Part shown: positions 24,078 through 32,126 of the stretch, piece after piece
Numbering within the stretch: the stretch's first letter is position 1
Layout of the letters: every line of letters begins with the position of its first letter
Assembly: GCA_009773765.1 (NCBI GenBank)
Contig: WTWZ01000053.1
Span: forward strand, 1 to 40,350
Direction: 5' to 3'
From: Prolixibacteraceae bacterium
Lineage (GTDB): Bacteria; Bacteroidota; Bacteroidia; Bacteroidales; Prolixibacteraceae
Length of the DNA stretch: 40,350 bases
Translations under genes and position numbers: made by a program
The notes under the pieces: model-generated
Told to the model about the DNA's origin: nothing
What the model saw: the letters and a program-made list of their open reading frames with translations, nothing else
Database searches by the model: none

Positions 24078-25169
24078 ATGAAACGATTATTACACACAAT
24101 TGCATTGTTTTTTTTGGTGGCAGCCTTTAGTACTGGGTTGGTTAATGCCCAGCCAAAAATCACTTTTGAAAAAACAGAACATAATTTTGGATCTTTTTTG
24201 GAAGCAGCAGGTGTTCAAACCACCACTTTCAAGTTTAAAAACACGGGTAATGCCCCGTTAATTTTAAACAGCGTAAACGCTTCATGTGGTTGTACAACAC
24301 CAAAATGGACACGCGACCCAATCGCGCCGAATGGTTCAGGAGAGATAACCGTTACTTACGACCCCAAAAATCGTCCGGGTGCATTTAATAAATCGGTTAC
24401 AGTTGGCTCAAACGCTGAAAATGGCACGGTTAACTTATCTGTATTGGGCCAGGTTCAGCAAAGAGAAAAAACACTGGCTGAAAAATTTCCGCGCGAGATA
24501 GGGCCATTAAGGGCTGAAACCAACCATATCTCGTTTGCACAGATTAAACAAGGCGCAGTTGAAACCAAAGAACTTGATTTGGTAAACGACACAGATAAAC
24601 CTGTTAAAGTTGAACTTCAAACCGTTCCATCGCACTTAACGGTTAAAGTTGCACCGGAGACTATTACTGCAAAAGGTTCAGGAAAACTTTCGGTTACCTA
24701 CAATGCGAAATTAGCTGATACTTACGGTTTTGCATCACACCGCATTTATCTGTCGATTGATGGGGGCAAGGATTATAAAAATTCAATTGGTGTCAGCGCA
24801 ACCATCGAAGAAGATTTTTCGCAGTTAACGCCGGCTCAACTGGCAAGCGCCCCTGTTGCACAATTTAATGCCATGGATTATGATTTTGGCGACATGAAAC
24901 AGGGAGATAAAAAAGACTATACGTTCAACTTAACCAATAGTGGAAAATCTGATTTGCACATTCGTAACATACGTTCTTCATGCGGATGTGCTGCAGTTGC
25001 ACCGGCAAAAAAGGTAGTTTCGCCGGGTGAAACCGTGCCAATTAAAGTAACTTTCGATTCACGCGGAAAACGTGGACGGCAAAGTAAATCGATTACTGTA
25101 ATTACAAACGATCCGAAAAATCCAACTTCAACATTACGTGTTTCATGTAATATTAACACTGACGCTTAA
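24078..25169 (+). CDS. Exported protein with repeated DUF1573 (ASH-like) domains
   Basis: The protein of 363 residues has a Sec signal peptide ending near FSTGLVNAQ. Two well-kept DUF1573 beta-sandwich repeats flank a divergent middle one: ~26-130 (FEKTEHNFGSFLEAAGVQTT, NTGNAPLILNSVNASCGCT, YDPKNRPGAFNKSV) and ~262-360 (FNAMDYDFGDMKQGDKKDY, NSGKSDLHIRNIRSSCGCA, FDSRGKRGRQSKS). The CGC motifs in each are typical and may form disulphides or bind metal. No membrane anchor or lipobox is seen. The family is abundant in Bacteroidota without a fixed function. A hairpin terminator follows, so it is a single-gene unit. Confidence 0.9.
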   Translation: MKRLLHTIALFFLVAAFSTGLVNAQPKITFEKTEHNFGSFLEAAGVQTTTFKFKNTGNAPLILNSVNASCGCTTPKWTRDPIAPNGSGEITVTYDPKNRPGAFNKSVTVGSNAENGTVNLSVLGQVQQREKTLAEKFPREIGPLRAETNHISFAQIKQGAVETKELDLVNDTDKPVKVELQTVPSHLTVKVAPETITAKGSGKLSVTYNAKLADTYGFASHRIYLSIDGGKDYKNSIGVSATIEEDFSQLTPAQLASAPVAQFNAMDYDFGDMKQGDKKDYTFNLTNSGKSDLHIRNIRSSCGCAAVAPAKKVVSPGETVPIKVTFDSRGKRGRQSKSITVITNDPKNPTSTLRVSCNINTDA

Positions 25170-25191
25170 GAACAGTATTATAGTGATTTAT

Positions 25192-25234
25192 AAAAAAAGG
25201 TGCTGCAACAGAGTTTTACAGCACTTTTTTTTTT
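25192..25234 (+). terminator. Terminator after the DUF1573 gene
   Basis: GTGCTG (25200-25205) pairs with CAGCAC (25219-25224); flanking A-run and T-run extend the stem, and ten T follow. It overlaps the -33 element of the meaB promoter. Confidence 0.85.
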
Positions 25235-25265
25235 GTCCTTTATTTGGTGTTTTGTAATACTTTTG
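25233..25265 (+). promoter_or_regulatory. meaB promoter (TTG-N22-TACTTTTG)
   Basis: TTG at 25233-25235 lies at the end of the preceding terminator's T-run. After 22 bases TACTTTTG at 25258-25265 completes the consensus. Start near 25272, with a leader of ~12 nt. Confidence 0.5.
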
Positions 25266-25283
25266 CACAAAAGAAACAGTTAA

Positions 25284-26399
25284 ATGTCGAAAAAGGAAAT
25301 ATATCAACACATCGAAAATAATGCCGTTTTTAAAGGATTAAAAGTGAATTCAGGGATTCAGCAACCTGAACCGGTAAACCACGAATCGGTAAAAAGATTT
25401 CTCAATAAAAGCAGAAATTTATTACCTGTTAACGACTATGTAACCGGAATTTTAAACGGAGATATCACACTTTTAAGCAAAGCAGTTACACTGGTTGAAA
25501 GCGCTAATGCAAAACATCAGCAACTGGCCCAGGATATTATCACACAATGTTTGCCTCACAGCGGAAAATCAATAAGGGTTGGAATTACCGGAGTGCCAGG
25601 GGTAGGGAAAAGTACGTTTATTGAAGCTCTTGGAAGTTATATAACAAGGCATCACGGGAAACTTGCTGTACTGGCAATAGACCCGAGCAGCGAACGTACA
25701 AGGGGTAGTATTTTGGGGGATAAAACCCGGATGGAAGAACTATCTGTCGATAAAAACGCATATATCCGGCCAAGTCCGTCGGCAGGTTCGTTGGGTGGAG
25801 TTGCCCGGAAAACCCGCGAAACAATTATTCTGTGCGAGGCAGCCGGGTTCGACCATATTTTTATTGAAACAGTGGGCGTGGGCCAAAGCGAAACCGCTGT
25901 TCATTCGATGACCGATTTTTTTCTGCTGCTAATGCTGGCAGGCGCTGGCGATGAGTTGCAGGGGATTAAGCGCGGAATTATGGAAATGGCAGATACAATT
26001 GCTATTAACAAAGCCGATGGAAACAATATTGAAAAAGCGCAACTGGCAAGAATCCAATATAATAATGCCATTCATCTTTTTCCAAAAAAGGAATCAGGGT
26101 GGGACCCCATAGTATTGGCCTGTTCGGCTTCGCAAAAAACCGGAATTTCTGAAATATGGGATATAATTGAAAAATACAAGGAGTTAACAATTCAAAACGG
26201 ATATTTCAAAATCAAACGAACCCAGCAGGCAACCTACTGGATGCATGAAACCATTCAGGAACAGTTAAAACGTAATTTTTACAATGACCACGATATAAAA
26301 CTTAAAATTAAAGATTTGGAGAACCTTGTACTTGAAGATAAGTTAAGTTCATTTGTTGCTGCAGGCCGGTTACTGGAAATGTACTGGAAAATGAAATAA
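25284..26399 (+). CDS. meaB: MeaB/ArgK-type methylmalonyl-CoA mutase chaperone GTPase
   Basis: G3E-class P-loop GTPase that guards cobalamin loading and reactivation of methylmalonyl-CoA mutase. The 371 residues show the P-loop GITGVPGVGKST at 100-111, LAIDPSSERTRGSILGDKTRM, ETVGVGQSETAVHSMTDFF (Walker B/switch II) and the guanine-specifying NKAD. An N-terminal helical extension and the C-terminal dimerisation arm (YWMHETIQEQLKRNF onward) are of normal size. The mutase genes are not in the window. Older ArgK names (arginine transport kinase) are not appropriate. Confidence 0.94.
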   Translation: MSKKEIYQHIENNAVFKGLKVNSGIQQPEPVNHESVKRFLNKSRNLLPVNDYVTGILNGDITLLSKAVTLVESANAKHQQLAQDIITQCLPHSGKSIRVGITGVPGVGKSTFIEALGSYITRHHGKLAVLAIDPSSERTRGSILGDKTRMEELSVDKNAYIRPSPSAGSLGGVARKTRETIILCEAAGFDHIFIETVGVGQSETAVHSMTDFFLLLMLAGAGDELQGIKRGIMEMADTIAINKADGNNIEKAQLARIQYNNAIHLFPKKESGWDPIVLACSASQKTGISEIWDIIEKYKELTIQNGYFKIKRTQQATYWMHETIQEQLKRNFYNDHDIKLKIKDLENLVLEDKLSSFVAAGRLLEMYWKMK

Positions 26400-26428
26400 T
26401 GTTTTGTTGTACTCTGATTCGATGAAAT

Positions 26429-26460
26429 TTGATTTCTTTTAAAAAGATTGATTAAATTTG
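26429..26460 (+). promoter_or_regulatory. Promoter of the MntA-HepT operon (TTG-N21-TAAATTTG)
   Basis: TTG at 26429-26431 and TAAATTTG at 26453-26460 with a 21-base spacer match the consensus. The -7 box ends four bases before ATG 26465, so the expected transcription start falls on or next to the start codon. Confidence 0.6.
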
Positions 26461-26464
26461 AAAA

Positions 26465-26788
26465 ATGATTATAAATAAGGAAATAGGAGATTTGATAAAT
26501 TCAACATGTAAATCACATTTTGTTGATAAAATGTACATTTTTGGATCGGCAGTATCAGGAAATTTGCGCGCTAATAGTGACATTGATATTTTGGTCAAAT
26601 TTACTGAAATGAATTTATATAATTATTTTAATAATCTGCTTTCTTTAAAATCATCCCTGGAAGCCATTTTTAATCGTCCTGTTGATTTGCTCGAAGAGCA
26701 AGCGGTTAAAAATCCATATTTAAAACGTTCGATAGATAACAATAAAAAATTAATTTATGGACGAGAGAACACTCAAATGGCTTCATGA
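26465..26788 (+). CDS. mntA: MntA-type nucleotidyltransferase antitoxin
   Basis: Minimal nucleotidyltransferase of 107 residues. The active site GS-x10-DxD is complete: G27/S28, then D39 and D41 in ANSDIDILVKF, with a later acidic residue in RPVDLLEEQAV. Members of the family neutralise HepT by transferring AMP to a tyrosine of the toxin. The gene overlaps hepT by 32 nt, typical of coupled TA pairs. There is little room for a leader before the ATG. The region is visibly richer in A/T than the flanking meaB and lpdA, in keeping with horizontal spread. Confidence 0.9.
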   Translation: MIINKEIGDLINSTCKSHFVDKMYIFGSAVSGNLRANSDIDILVKFTEMNLYNYFNNLLSLKSSLEAIFNRPVDLLEEQAVKNPYLKRSIDNNKKLIYGRENTQMAS

Positions 26789-27098
26789 TATAAAAGTTGC
26801 AATAGATGAAATTGACTCTTTTTTTATGGGACATGAAAAAAGAATTGAATACTATAAAACTAATATTGTTGTTAAAAGAGCAATTGAGCGTGAATTGGAA
26901 ATTATTGGTGAAGCGACAAACAGAATTTTAATCAGAACCCCTGATATTCAAATTGATGAAAGTAAAAGTATAATTGGTCTAAGAAATTTTATAATTCATT
27001 CATACGATAATATTACTGATGAAACAATTTGGGCTATTATTATAAATCATTTACCGAGGTTAAAGGTTAATATCGAATCATTATTAGAAAATGGATAG
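26757..27098 (+). CDS. hepT: HepT-type HEPN ribonuclease toxin (DUF86)
   Basis: Helical HEPN protein of 113 residues. The catalytic RX4HXY motif is intact at 76-83 (R76, H81, Y83 in LRNFIIHSYDNI), with Tyr83 the expected AMPylation site. The conserved early helix RAIERELEIIGEATNRI is also typical. HepT toxins cut RNA or tRNA ends and are controlled by MntA. The start ATG 26757 lies inside mntA in another frame. Both genes look complete and potentially functional. No terminator follows clearly in the ~100 bases before lpdA. Confidence 0.9.
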   Translation: MDERTLKWLHDIKVAIDEIDSFFMGHEKRIEYYKTNIVVKRAIERELEIIGEATNRILIRTPDIQIDESKSIIGLRNFIIHSYDNITDETIWAIIINHLPRLKVNIESLLENG

Positions 27099-27202
27099 AA
27101 AATAAGTTGGTTAAAAATTGTTGCCAGCAAATTTTTCAAAACCTTTCAATATTTTAAATGTTTTAGAGGCATAAAATCTATAATCGAAAAAAGAAATAGA
27201 AA

Positions 27203-28556
27203 ATGAATTACGATGTAATTATAATTGGAAGCGGGCCCGGAGGTTATGTAACTGCAATCCGGGCTGCTCAATTGGGACTGAAAGTAGCTGTCATCGAAAG
27301 GGAAAACCTGGGCGGTATTTGCCTGAACTGGGGATGTATCCCCACAAAATCGTTACTGAAAAGCGCCCAGGCTTACGAATATGCTGTTCACGCTGCCGAT
27401 TATGGCGTTTCTGTTAGCGGGGAAGTAAAACCCGATTTTACTGCAATGGTGAAACGCAGCCGCGATATTGCCGATGGAATGAGCAAAGGGATTCAGTTTC
27501 TTTTCAAAAAAAATAAGGTTGAATCGATTTTTGGAATGGGTAAACTAGCTGGGAAAAATACGGTTGAAGTAACTGAGTCAGAAGGTAAAACAACAAAATA
27601 TACAGCTAAACACATAATACTCGCAACCGGAGCACGCTCCCGCGAATTGCCAAATTTACCCATAGATGGCAAAAAAATTATTGGTTACCGAAAGGCTTTG
27701 ACACTCGATAAACAGCCCGAAAGTATGGTAGTTGTTGGTTCGGGAGCAATTGGCAGCGAGTTTGCCTATTTTTATCAAACCATCGGTACAAAAGTAACGT
27801 TAGTTGAGTTTATGCCAACTGCTGTTCCGAACGAAGATGAAGAAGTTGCAAAACAACTGGAACGCTCTTTCAAAAAAATGAAAATGAACGTATTAACTAG
27901 TTCTTCGGTTGAAAAGGTTGATACTTCGGGAGATAAATGTAAGGTTACAATCAAAACGAAAAAAGGCGAAGAAATAATCGAAGCAGACATTGTTCTTTCG
28001 GCTGTTGGAATTACACCGAACACCGAAGGAATTGGGCTTGAAGAGATGAAAATTGTTACCGAAAACGGCAGGGTGAAAGTGGATGAGTTCTACCGTACCA
28101 ACGTTGAGGGAGTTTATGCAATTGGAGATATTGTTGCCGGTCCTGCATTAGCGCATGTTGCATCGGCTGAAGGTATCGATTAATTATGGAAACATTCCTG
28201 GTTGCACTTACACAAATCCTGAAATATCGTCGGTTGGTTTAACCGAGGCCAAAGCAAAAGAGGCTGGATATGAAATTAAGGTTGGGAAATTCCCGTATTC
28301 GGCCAGCGGAAAAGCAAATGCAGCCGGGCATAAAGACGGTTTTGTAAAATTGATTTTCGATGCCAAATATGGCGAATTACTTGGAGCACACATGATTGGC
28401 AGTAATGTAACAGAAATGATAGCCGAAATGGTAGTGGCCAAAAAACTCGAAATTACCGGCCACGAATTACTGAAAACAATTCACCCTCATCCTACAATGA
28501 GTGAGGCCATTATGGAAGCTGCTGCCGCTGCTTACGATGAAGTAATTCATATTTAA
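27203..28556 (+). pseudogene. lpdA: Dihydrolipoamide dehydrogenase gene split by a frameshifting deletion
   Basis: E3 flavoenzyme of 2-oxoacid dehydrogenase complexes or the glycine cleavage system. The first part (27203-28183) has the FAD motif IIGSGPGGYVTAIRAAQLG, the redox disulphide GGICLNWGCIPTKSLL, the NAD motif VVGSGAIGSEFAYF, and VYAIGDIVAGPALAHVASAEGI, then it stops. The other frame continues with INYGNIPGCTYTNPEISSVG and the dimer interface, with the His-Glu motif HPHPTMSEAIMEAAA, ending at 28556. Normal E3 has ~13 residues (VCVEKIAG-like helix) between EGI and NYGNIP; here one base separates them near 28178. The deletion is thus ~38 nt and out of frame. As written the product would lack the interface domain. 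It could be a real pseudogene or an assembly error. Confidence 0.88.
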
Positions 28557-28577
28557 GATATTCAAAATAACGAGATT

Positions 28578-28605
28578 AACCCGGGAGATTTCTTCCGGGT
28601 TTTTT
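28578..28605 (+). terminator. Terminator after lpdA
   Basis: AACCCGG (28578-28584) pairs with CCGGGTT (28595-28601) over a 10-base loop and is followed by TTTTTT. It lies 22 bases after the lpdA stop. Confidence 0.88.
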
Positions 28606-28675
28606 ATGACACAAAATTGAATACGGGAACAAATTATTCAAAAAGTTTCAAAACTTTGAAAATCAGCCGAATGTT

Positions 28676-28704
28676 TTGTTGTTAAATTATAAGTTATAAA
28701 TTTG
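28676..28704 (+). promoter_or_regulatory. Promoter of the FadL-like gene (TTG-N18-TAAATTTG)
   Basis: TTG at 28676-28678, spacer of 18 and TAAATTTG at 28697-28704 match the consensus, giving a leader of ~83 nt before ATG 28794. Confidence 0.6.
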
Positions 28705-28793
28705 CACCCTTTAAGATCAGCTACAATCGAAAACTTTATTTCAGAATAGAATTTATTTTGTTAATATGATTATTCATTTAAACTAAAAAACTT

Positions 28794-30395
28794 ATGAAAA
28801 AACTAACTTTATTAGCAGCATTTTTTGTGCTGGCCAATTCTGCATTTGCAGGTGGTATTTTAACCAATACCAACCAAAGTGCGCAATATGTCAGGATGCT
28901 TTCGAGAAACGCATCTACCCAACTGGATGCAGTTTATTTTAACCCGGCAGGGTTGGTTAAAATGGAAGACGGATTGCATTTGGGTATCAGTAACCAAAGT
29001 ATTTTTCAAACACGCACCATTACCAGTGGTTTTCCGTATTTAAATGAAGGTGAATATATTGGTAAAATTACGGCTCCTGTATTTCCTGATCTTTTTGCTT
29101 CATGGAAAAAAGAAAAATTTGCATTGTCATTTATGGTTGGTCCTGTTGGCGGCGGCGGCGGAGCAAAATACGAAACTGGTCTGCCCTCTTTTGAATCGCG
29201 GATTGCAGCTATTCCTACTTTACTGTCTTTAAATGGAGTACCAACAACCGGATATTCTTCCGACATTTTTTTCGAAGGAACCAGTGTTTTTTGGGGAGTT
29301 CAGCTAAGTGGCAGCTATGCCATAAACGATATAATTTCTTTGGCAGCAGGGGTTCGTGTTAATCTGGCTAATAATACGTACAACGGATATTTGAAGGATA
29401 TTAATATTAATCCAAACCAACCAGCGTTTGGAGCTAAGTACAACGGCAGCCTTCAATCTGCTCCACAGTTTTTTGCTGATGCTTCTGCCACTTTAAGTAC
29501 CTGGTCAGCCGGTGCAACTGCATTTGCTTCTGGATTACAACCAATTGTAGCAGGTGGTGGCGGAGAAGTTTTACTTGCGAATGGCACTGCTGTTGGATTA
29601 CCAGCTGCTCAGGTAGCCCAGATTCAGGGGCTATTAGGTGCTGCAGGTCTTTCTCCTGCACAAATTGGAGGTATTAACGTACAAACAGCGCAAGGAACAT
29701 TAGCTGCTGCTGCTCCTGTTTTAGCAACGAAAGCTGGTGAAATGAGCGTATATTCTGAAAGTACAGCCGACATGGAAGTGGATACCAGGCAAACTGGAAA
29801 AGGATTTACACCTATAATTGGATTAAATATTTCTCCTAACGATAATTTAAATATTGGGATTAAGTACGAATACAAAACAATTCTTAAATTGACCAACGAT
29901 ACAGAAGTTGACGGTACAGGGTTGTTTGAGGATGGGAAAATATCAAGAAGCGATTTACCATCGATGCTTAATCTGGGAATTGAGAATAAATTCTCGGATG
30001 CTTTCAGTGCACAGCTTTCGCTCAATACTTTTTTTGACAAGGGTGTAAACTGGGGTGGAAATGTTTACGGACAGGAAAGAACCATCGATAAAAACTCATG
30101 GGAACTTTCACTTGGTTTGCAATATAATATTTCTGACAATTTTGCGGTTAGCATCGGTGGAATGCAATCTACATCGGGAGTTAGCGAACAATATCAAAGC
30201 GATTTCAGCTACAGCAACTCCTCCAATACGGGTGGTTTTGGGTTCGAATGGAAAGTTTCTGACGCCTTAACTCTTGATGCAGGTATGTTATATACAATTT
30301 ATAAAGATGAAACCAAGCAATTTGAAGGATATTCTGAAACTTACGACAAAGAAAATATAGGTTTCGCAATAGGCCTTTCCTACAGTATTTTTTAG
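28794..30395 (+). CDS. FadL/OmpP1-family outer-membrane transporter
   Basis: Outer-membrane barrel for hydrophobic compounds such as long-chain fatty acids or aromatics. The 533 residues start with a signal peptide ending SAFA-GG, and the family hallmark follows (SRNASTQLDAVYFNPAGLVKM, like the NPA-containing hatch region). The 14-strand barrel ends SYSIF with the terminal Phe. Residues ~221-316 form an Ala/Gly/Gln-rich segment (AGATAFASGL, AAQVAQIQGLLGAAGLSPAQ) absent from FadL of E. coli but seen in Bacteroidota homologues to my knowledge. It is a single-gene unit with its own promoter and terminator. Ligand not deducible. Confidence 0.9.
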   Translation: MKKLTLLAAFFVLANSAFAGGILTNTNQSAQYVRMLSRNASTQLDAVYFNPAGLVKMEDGLHLGISNQSIFQTRTITSGFPYLNEGEYIGKITAPVFPDLFASWKKEKFALSFMVGPVGGGGGAKYETGLPSFESRIAAIPTLLSLNGVPTTGYSSDIFFEGTSVFWGVQLSGSYAINDIISLAAGVRVNLANNTYNGYLKDININPNQPAFGAKYNGSLQSAPQFFADASATLSTWSAGATAFASGLQPIVAGGGGEVLLANGTAVGLPAAQVAQIQGLLGAAGLSPAQIGGINVQTAQGTLAAAAPVLATKAGEMSVYSESTADMEVDTRQTGKGFTPIIGLNISPNDNLNIGIKYEYKTILKLTNDTEVDGTGLFEDGKISRSDLPSMLNLGIENKFSDAFSAQLSLNTFFDKGVNWGGNVYGQERTIDKNSWELSLGLQYNISDNFAVSIGGMQSTSGVSEQYQSDFSYSNSSNTGGFGFEWKVSDALTLDAGMLYTIYKDETKQFEGYSETYDKENIGFAIGLSYSIF

Positions 30396-30481
30396 AAAAG
30401 TAAAATCAAAAAAAGTACTCATGCTGCATAGCGGTGACAGATTATTTAAGTAACTGAAATTACTTTCAAAATCAATAACAT

Positions 30482-30512
30482 AAAAAGCTGCTCAAACCGG
30501 GCAGCTTTTTTT
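30482..30512. terminator. Bidirectional terminator between the FadL-like gene and def
   Basis: AAAAAGCTGC (30482-30491) pairs perfectly with GCAGCTTTTT (30501-30510). T-runs occur on both strands, serving the + strand porin and the converging minus strand deformylase, whose stop codon overlaps the end of the element. Confidence 0.88.
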
Positions 30513-30993
30513 ATGCTTTCCACCGAAACGACTGGTTGTCGATAGCAAGTTGTGTTGCCAGAATACCATCCAAATGATCATATTCGTGCTGAATCAGTTC
30601 GGCCATATCATCTTCCAAATGCCATGTTTGGCGTTCCCATTTCAAATCAAAAAACGAAATGGTCAGTTTTTTATGACGCATCACTTTTACAAGCAGGTTG
30701 GGGAAACTCATGCAATCGTCCCAAATCTCAAACATTTCAGTACTCAAATTGCTGAGTTCCGGATTAATCATCGCCACTCGTTTATCGGTGTTCAGGCAAA
30801 TGATTCTTTTGAGTAAGCCAACTTGCGGGGCGGCAATTGCGCGTCCAGTACCGTATTTATTTCTGAAATCAATCACCGTATCGAACATGAGTTCGATTTT
30901 TGGCAAAAGTGAAGGTATTTCTTCCGGCTGAACCGGTTCAGATTTTTCATAAAGGATGGGGTTTCCAAGAAGGAGTATATCTTTTATAGCCAT
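30511..30993 (-). CDS. Divergent peptide deformylase
   Basis: Removes the N-formyl group from nascent proteins in the family. The 160 residues from ATG 30993 (a TTG at 31002 is less likely) carry motif I as TGRAIAAPQVG (GxGxAAPQ in the classic form, with a changed first part), motif II as DDCMSFP rather than EGCLS, and motif III QHEYDHLDG with both metal-binding His and the Glu. The metal Cys is kept. The housekeeping enzyme in Bacteroidota is a longer protein of about 185 residues, so this may be a second copy, a Def2-like form whose substrate range may differ. Not in an operon with fmt. Confidence 0.88.
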   Translation of the reverse strand: MAIKDILLLGNPILYEKSEPVQPEEIPSLLPKIELMFDTVIDFRNKYGTGRAIAAPQVGLLKRIICLNTDKRVAMINPELSNLSTEMFEIWDDCMSFPNLLVKVMRHKKLTISFFDLKWERQTWHLEDDMAELIQHEYDHLDGILATQLAIDNQSFRWKA

Positions 30994-31058
30994 TTTATTC
31001 AAATTTGTCTTCCAAAATTAACTAAGTTTTTTGTTACCTTTGAAAAAAACAAAATATC

Positions 31059-31298
31059 ATGTTAACATTAAATACAATAATAAAAGAAATTAAAGATGTT
31101 CCGGTTAGCCGACTTGAGGATCTTTATCAGTTTGTTCATTCCTTGTCGTCATCGAAAAAGCAAACTGAAAATTTGCGCAGAAAAATTCTTTCTTTCGGAG
31201 GCGCTTTTAGGGATATGACGGATGAAGACTATACAGATTTTCTGAATCATACTAAGAATGCCAGAACTGCACTTTTTGACCGAAGAATTGAGTTATGA
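31059..31298 (+). CDS. Small antitoxin-like protein without a toxin partner
   Basis: The 79-residue protein has a DUF2281-like or PIN-antitoxin-like pattern: N-terminal dimerising half (IKDVPVSRLEDLYQFVHSL) and a C-terminal tail (KILSFGGAFRDMTDEDYTDF then LFDRRIEL) as seen in antitoxins of VapBC-type PIN modules in Bacteroidota. The stop overlaps a new ATG in an ATGA junction, where a toxin would begin, but only a 24-codon frame (31295-31369) follows before the converging lipoprotein gene. A TACCTTTG box at 31035-31042 lies 17 bases before the ATG, without a good -33 element. Function in this form unknown. Confidence 0.7.
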   Translation: MLTLNTIIKEIKDVPVSRLEDLYQFVHSLSSSKKQTENLRRKILSFGGAFRDMTDEDYTDFLNHTKNARTALFDRRIEL

Positions 31299-31324
31299 AA
31301 CCATCAATGCTTGATAAAAACGCA

Positions 31325-31978
31325 CTATTCCAATTCAAACGGTTTATTATACATCGTGCCATTAGTTAATTTGGCAGTCAGCACAAATTCTTTTTTCCCT
31401 TCCAGCCGAAGCGATGATAAATCGAAACGCAGTTCTTTTGTAAAATACGCTTCACACATATCTCCGTTGGCATTGTGCCTGATTTCAAAAGTTGGAACCG
31501 CTGAACTACTTGCTGTCCATGGGTGCATCCGGGCTAAATCAATGGTGTGGGTTTTGCAACCGCCGCTGTACGAAAGTTTAATTTGCAGGCAGTCGCCATC
31601 CATAAAAGCTTCATGTATAAATACCGGGTCGCGCGCCAGGCTGTCGTAATTGCTGAAGTACAAATCAATGTACGGTGCACAGTTTAATTCTTCAATAAAA
31701 ACGATTTCCACAGGTGTTCCGCGTTGGCAGGGCGAAATCACGGTGCCAAGCTCAATATACTGAACGCGAATACGCTGGCCTTGAGCAAAGGTAAAACCAT
31801 CAGGATAATACATTGGTTGAATCCTGCTTCCATTCTCCAGTTCAATAACAAAACTACAGTTTCCGGCCCCGGCATAATCAACCACAATTCCAATCTCATC
31901 GAGTACAATTTCATCATCGTTTTGGCAGGAGGTAGTAAGAATGACAGATAATGCGAACAATAAAAATATTCGTTTCAT
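31325..31978 (-). CDS. Lipoprotein with an OB-like domain (NigD-like)
   Basis: The 217 residues begin with a lipoprotein signal (MKRIFLLFALSVILTTSC, lipid on C18). The next ~75 residues (GIVVDYAGAGNCSFVIEL, YYPDGFTFAQGQRIRVQY) look like the small OB-type barrel of NigD-like proteins, where a GQRxRVxY ending is common. A second domain with Cys pairs (CLQIKLSYSGGC, MCEAYF) ending in LTNGTMYNKPFELE is beta-rich. No operon partner except the serpin 148 bases upstream. Role unknown; the NigD likeness is from pattern only. Confidence 0.75.
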   Translation of the reverse strand: MKRIFLLFALSVILTTSCQNDDEIVLDEIGIVVDYAGAGNCSFVIELENGSRIQPMYYPDGFTFAQGQRIRVQYIELGTVISPCQRGTPVEIVFIEELNCAPYIDLYFSNYDSLARDPVFIHEAFMDGDCLQIKLSYSGGCKTHTIDLARMHPWTASSSAVPTFEIRHNANGDMCEAYFTKELRFDLSSLRLEGKKEFVLTAKLTNGTMYNKPFELE

Positions 31979-32126
31979 GGCTTCTGAGTTTTTAAAAAGA
32001 ACGTTTTACTGTACCAGTTTATTCTATCACTTTCACTTCAATTATTTTATAATCTTTTCCAATCGTACAACCCGATTCACGTATTGCCAATTCCTGGTAT
32101 TTCAGTTGAACCCTTTTTCAAAAAGT

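Noticed and set aside
26465-27098. Novel defence system
   Set aside because: Both active-site motifs identify the known MntA/HepT nucleotidyltransferase-HEPN pair; only the leaderless start is unusual.
27203-28556. Programmed frameshift in lpdA
   Set aside because: There is no slippery heptamer, and a whole helix of the protein is missing at the junction, so a deletion explains the break better.
29624-30040. 138-codon minus strand frame inside the FadL-like gene
   Set aside because: Antisense shadow of a well-supported barrel gene, without promoter or family features.
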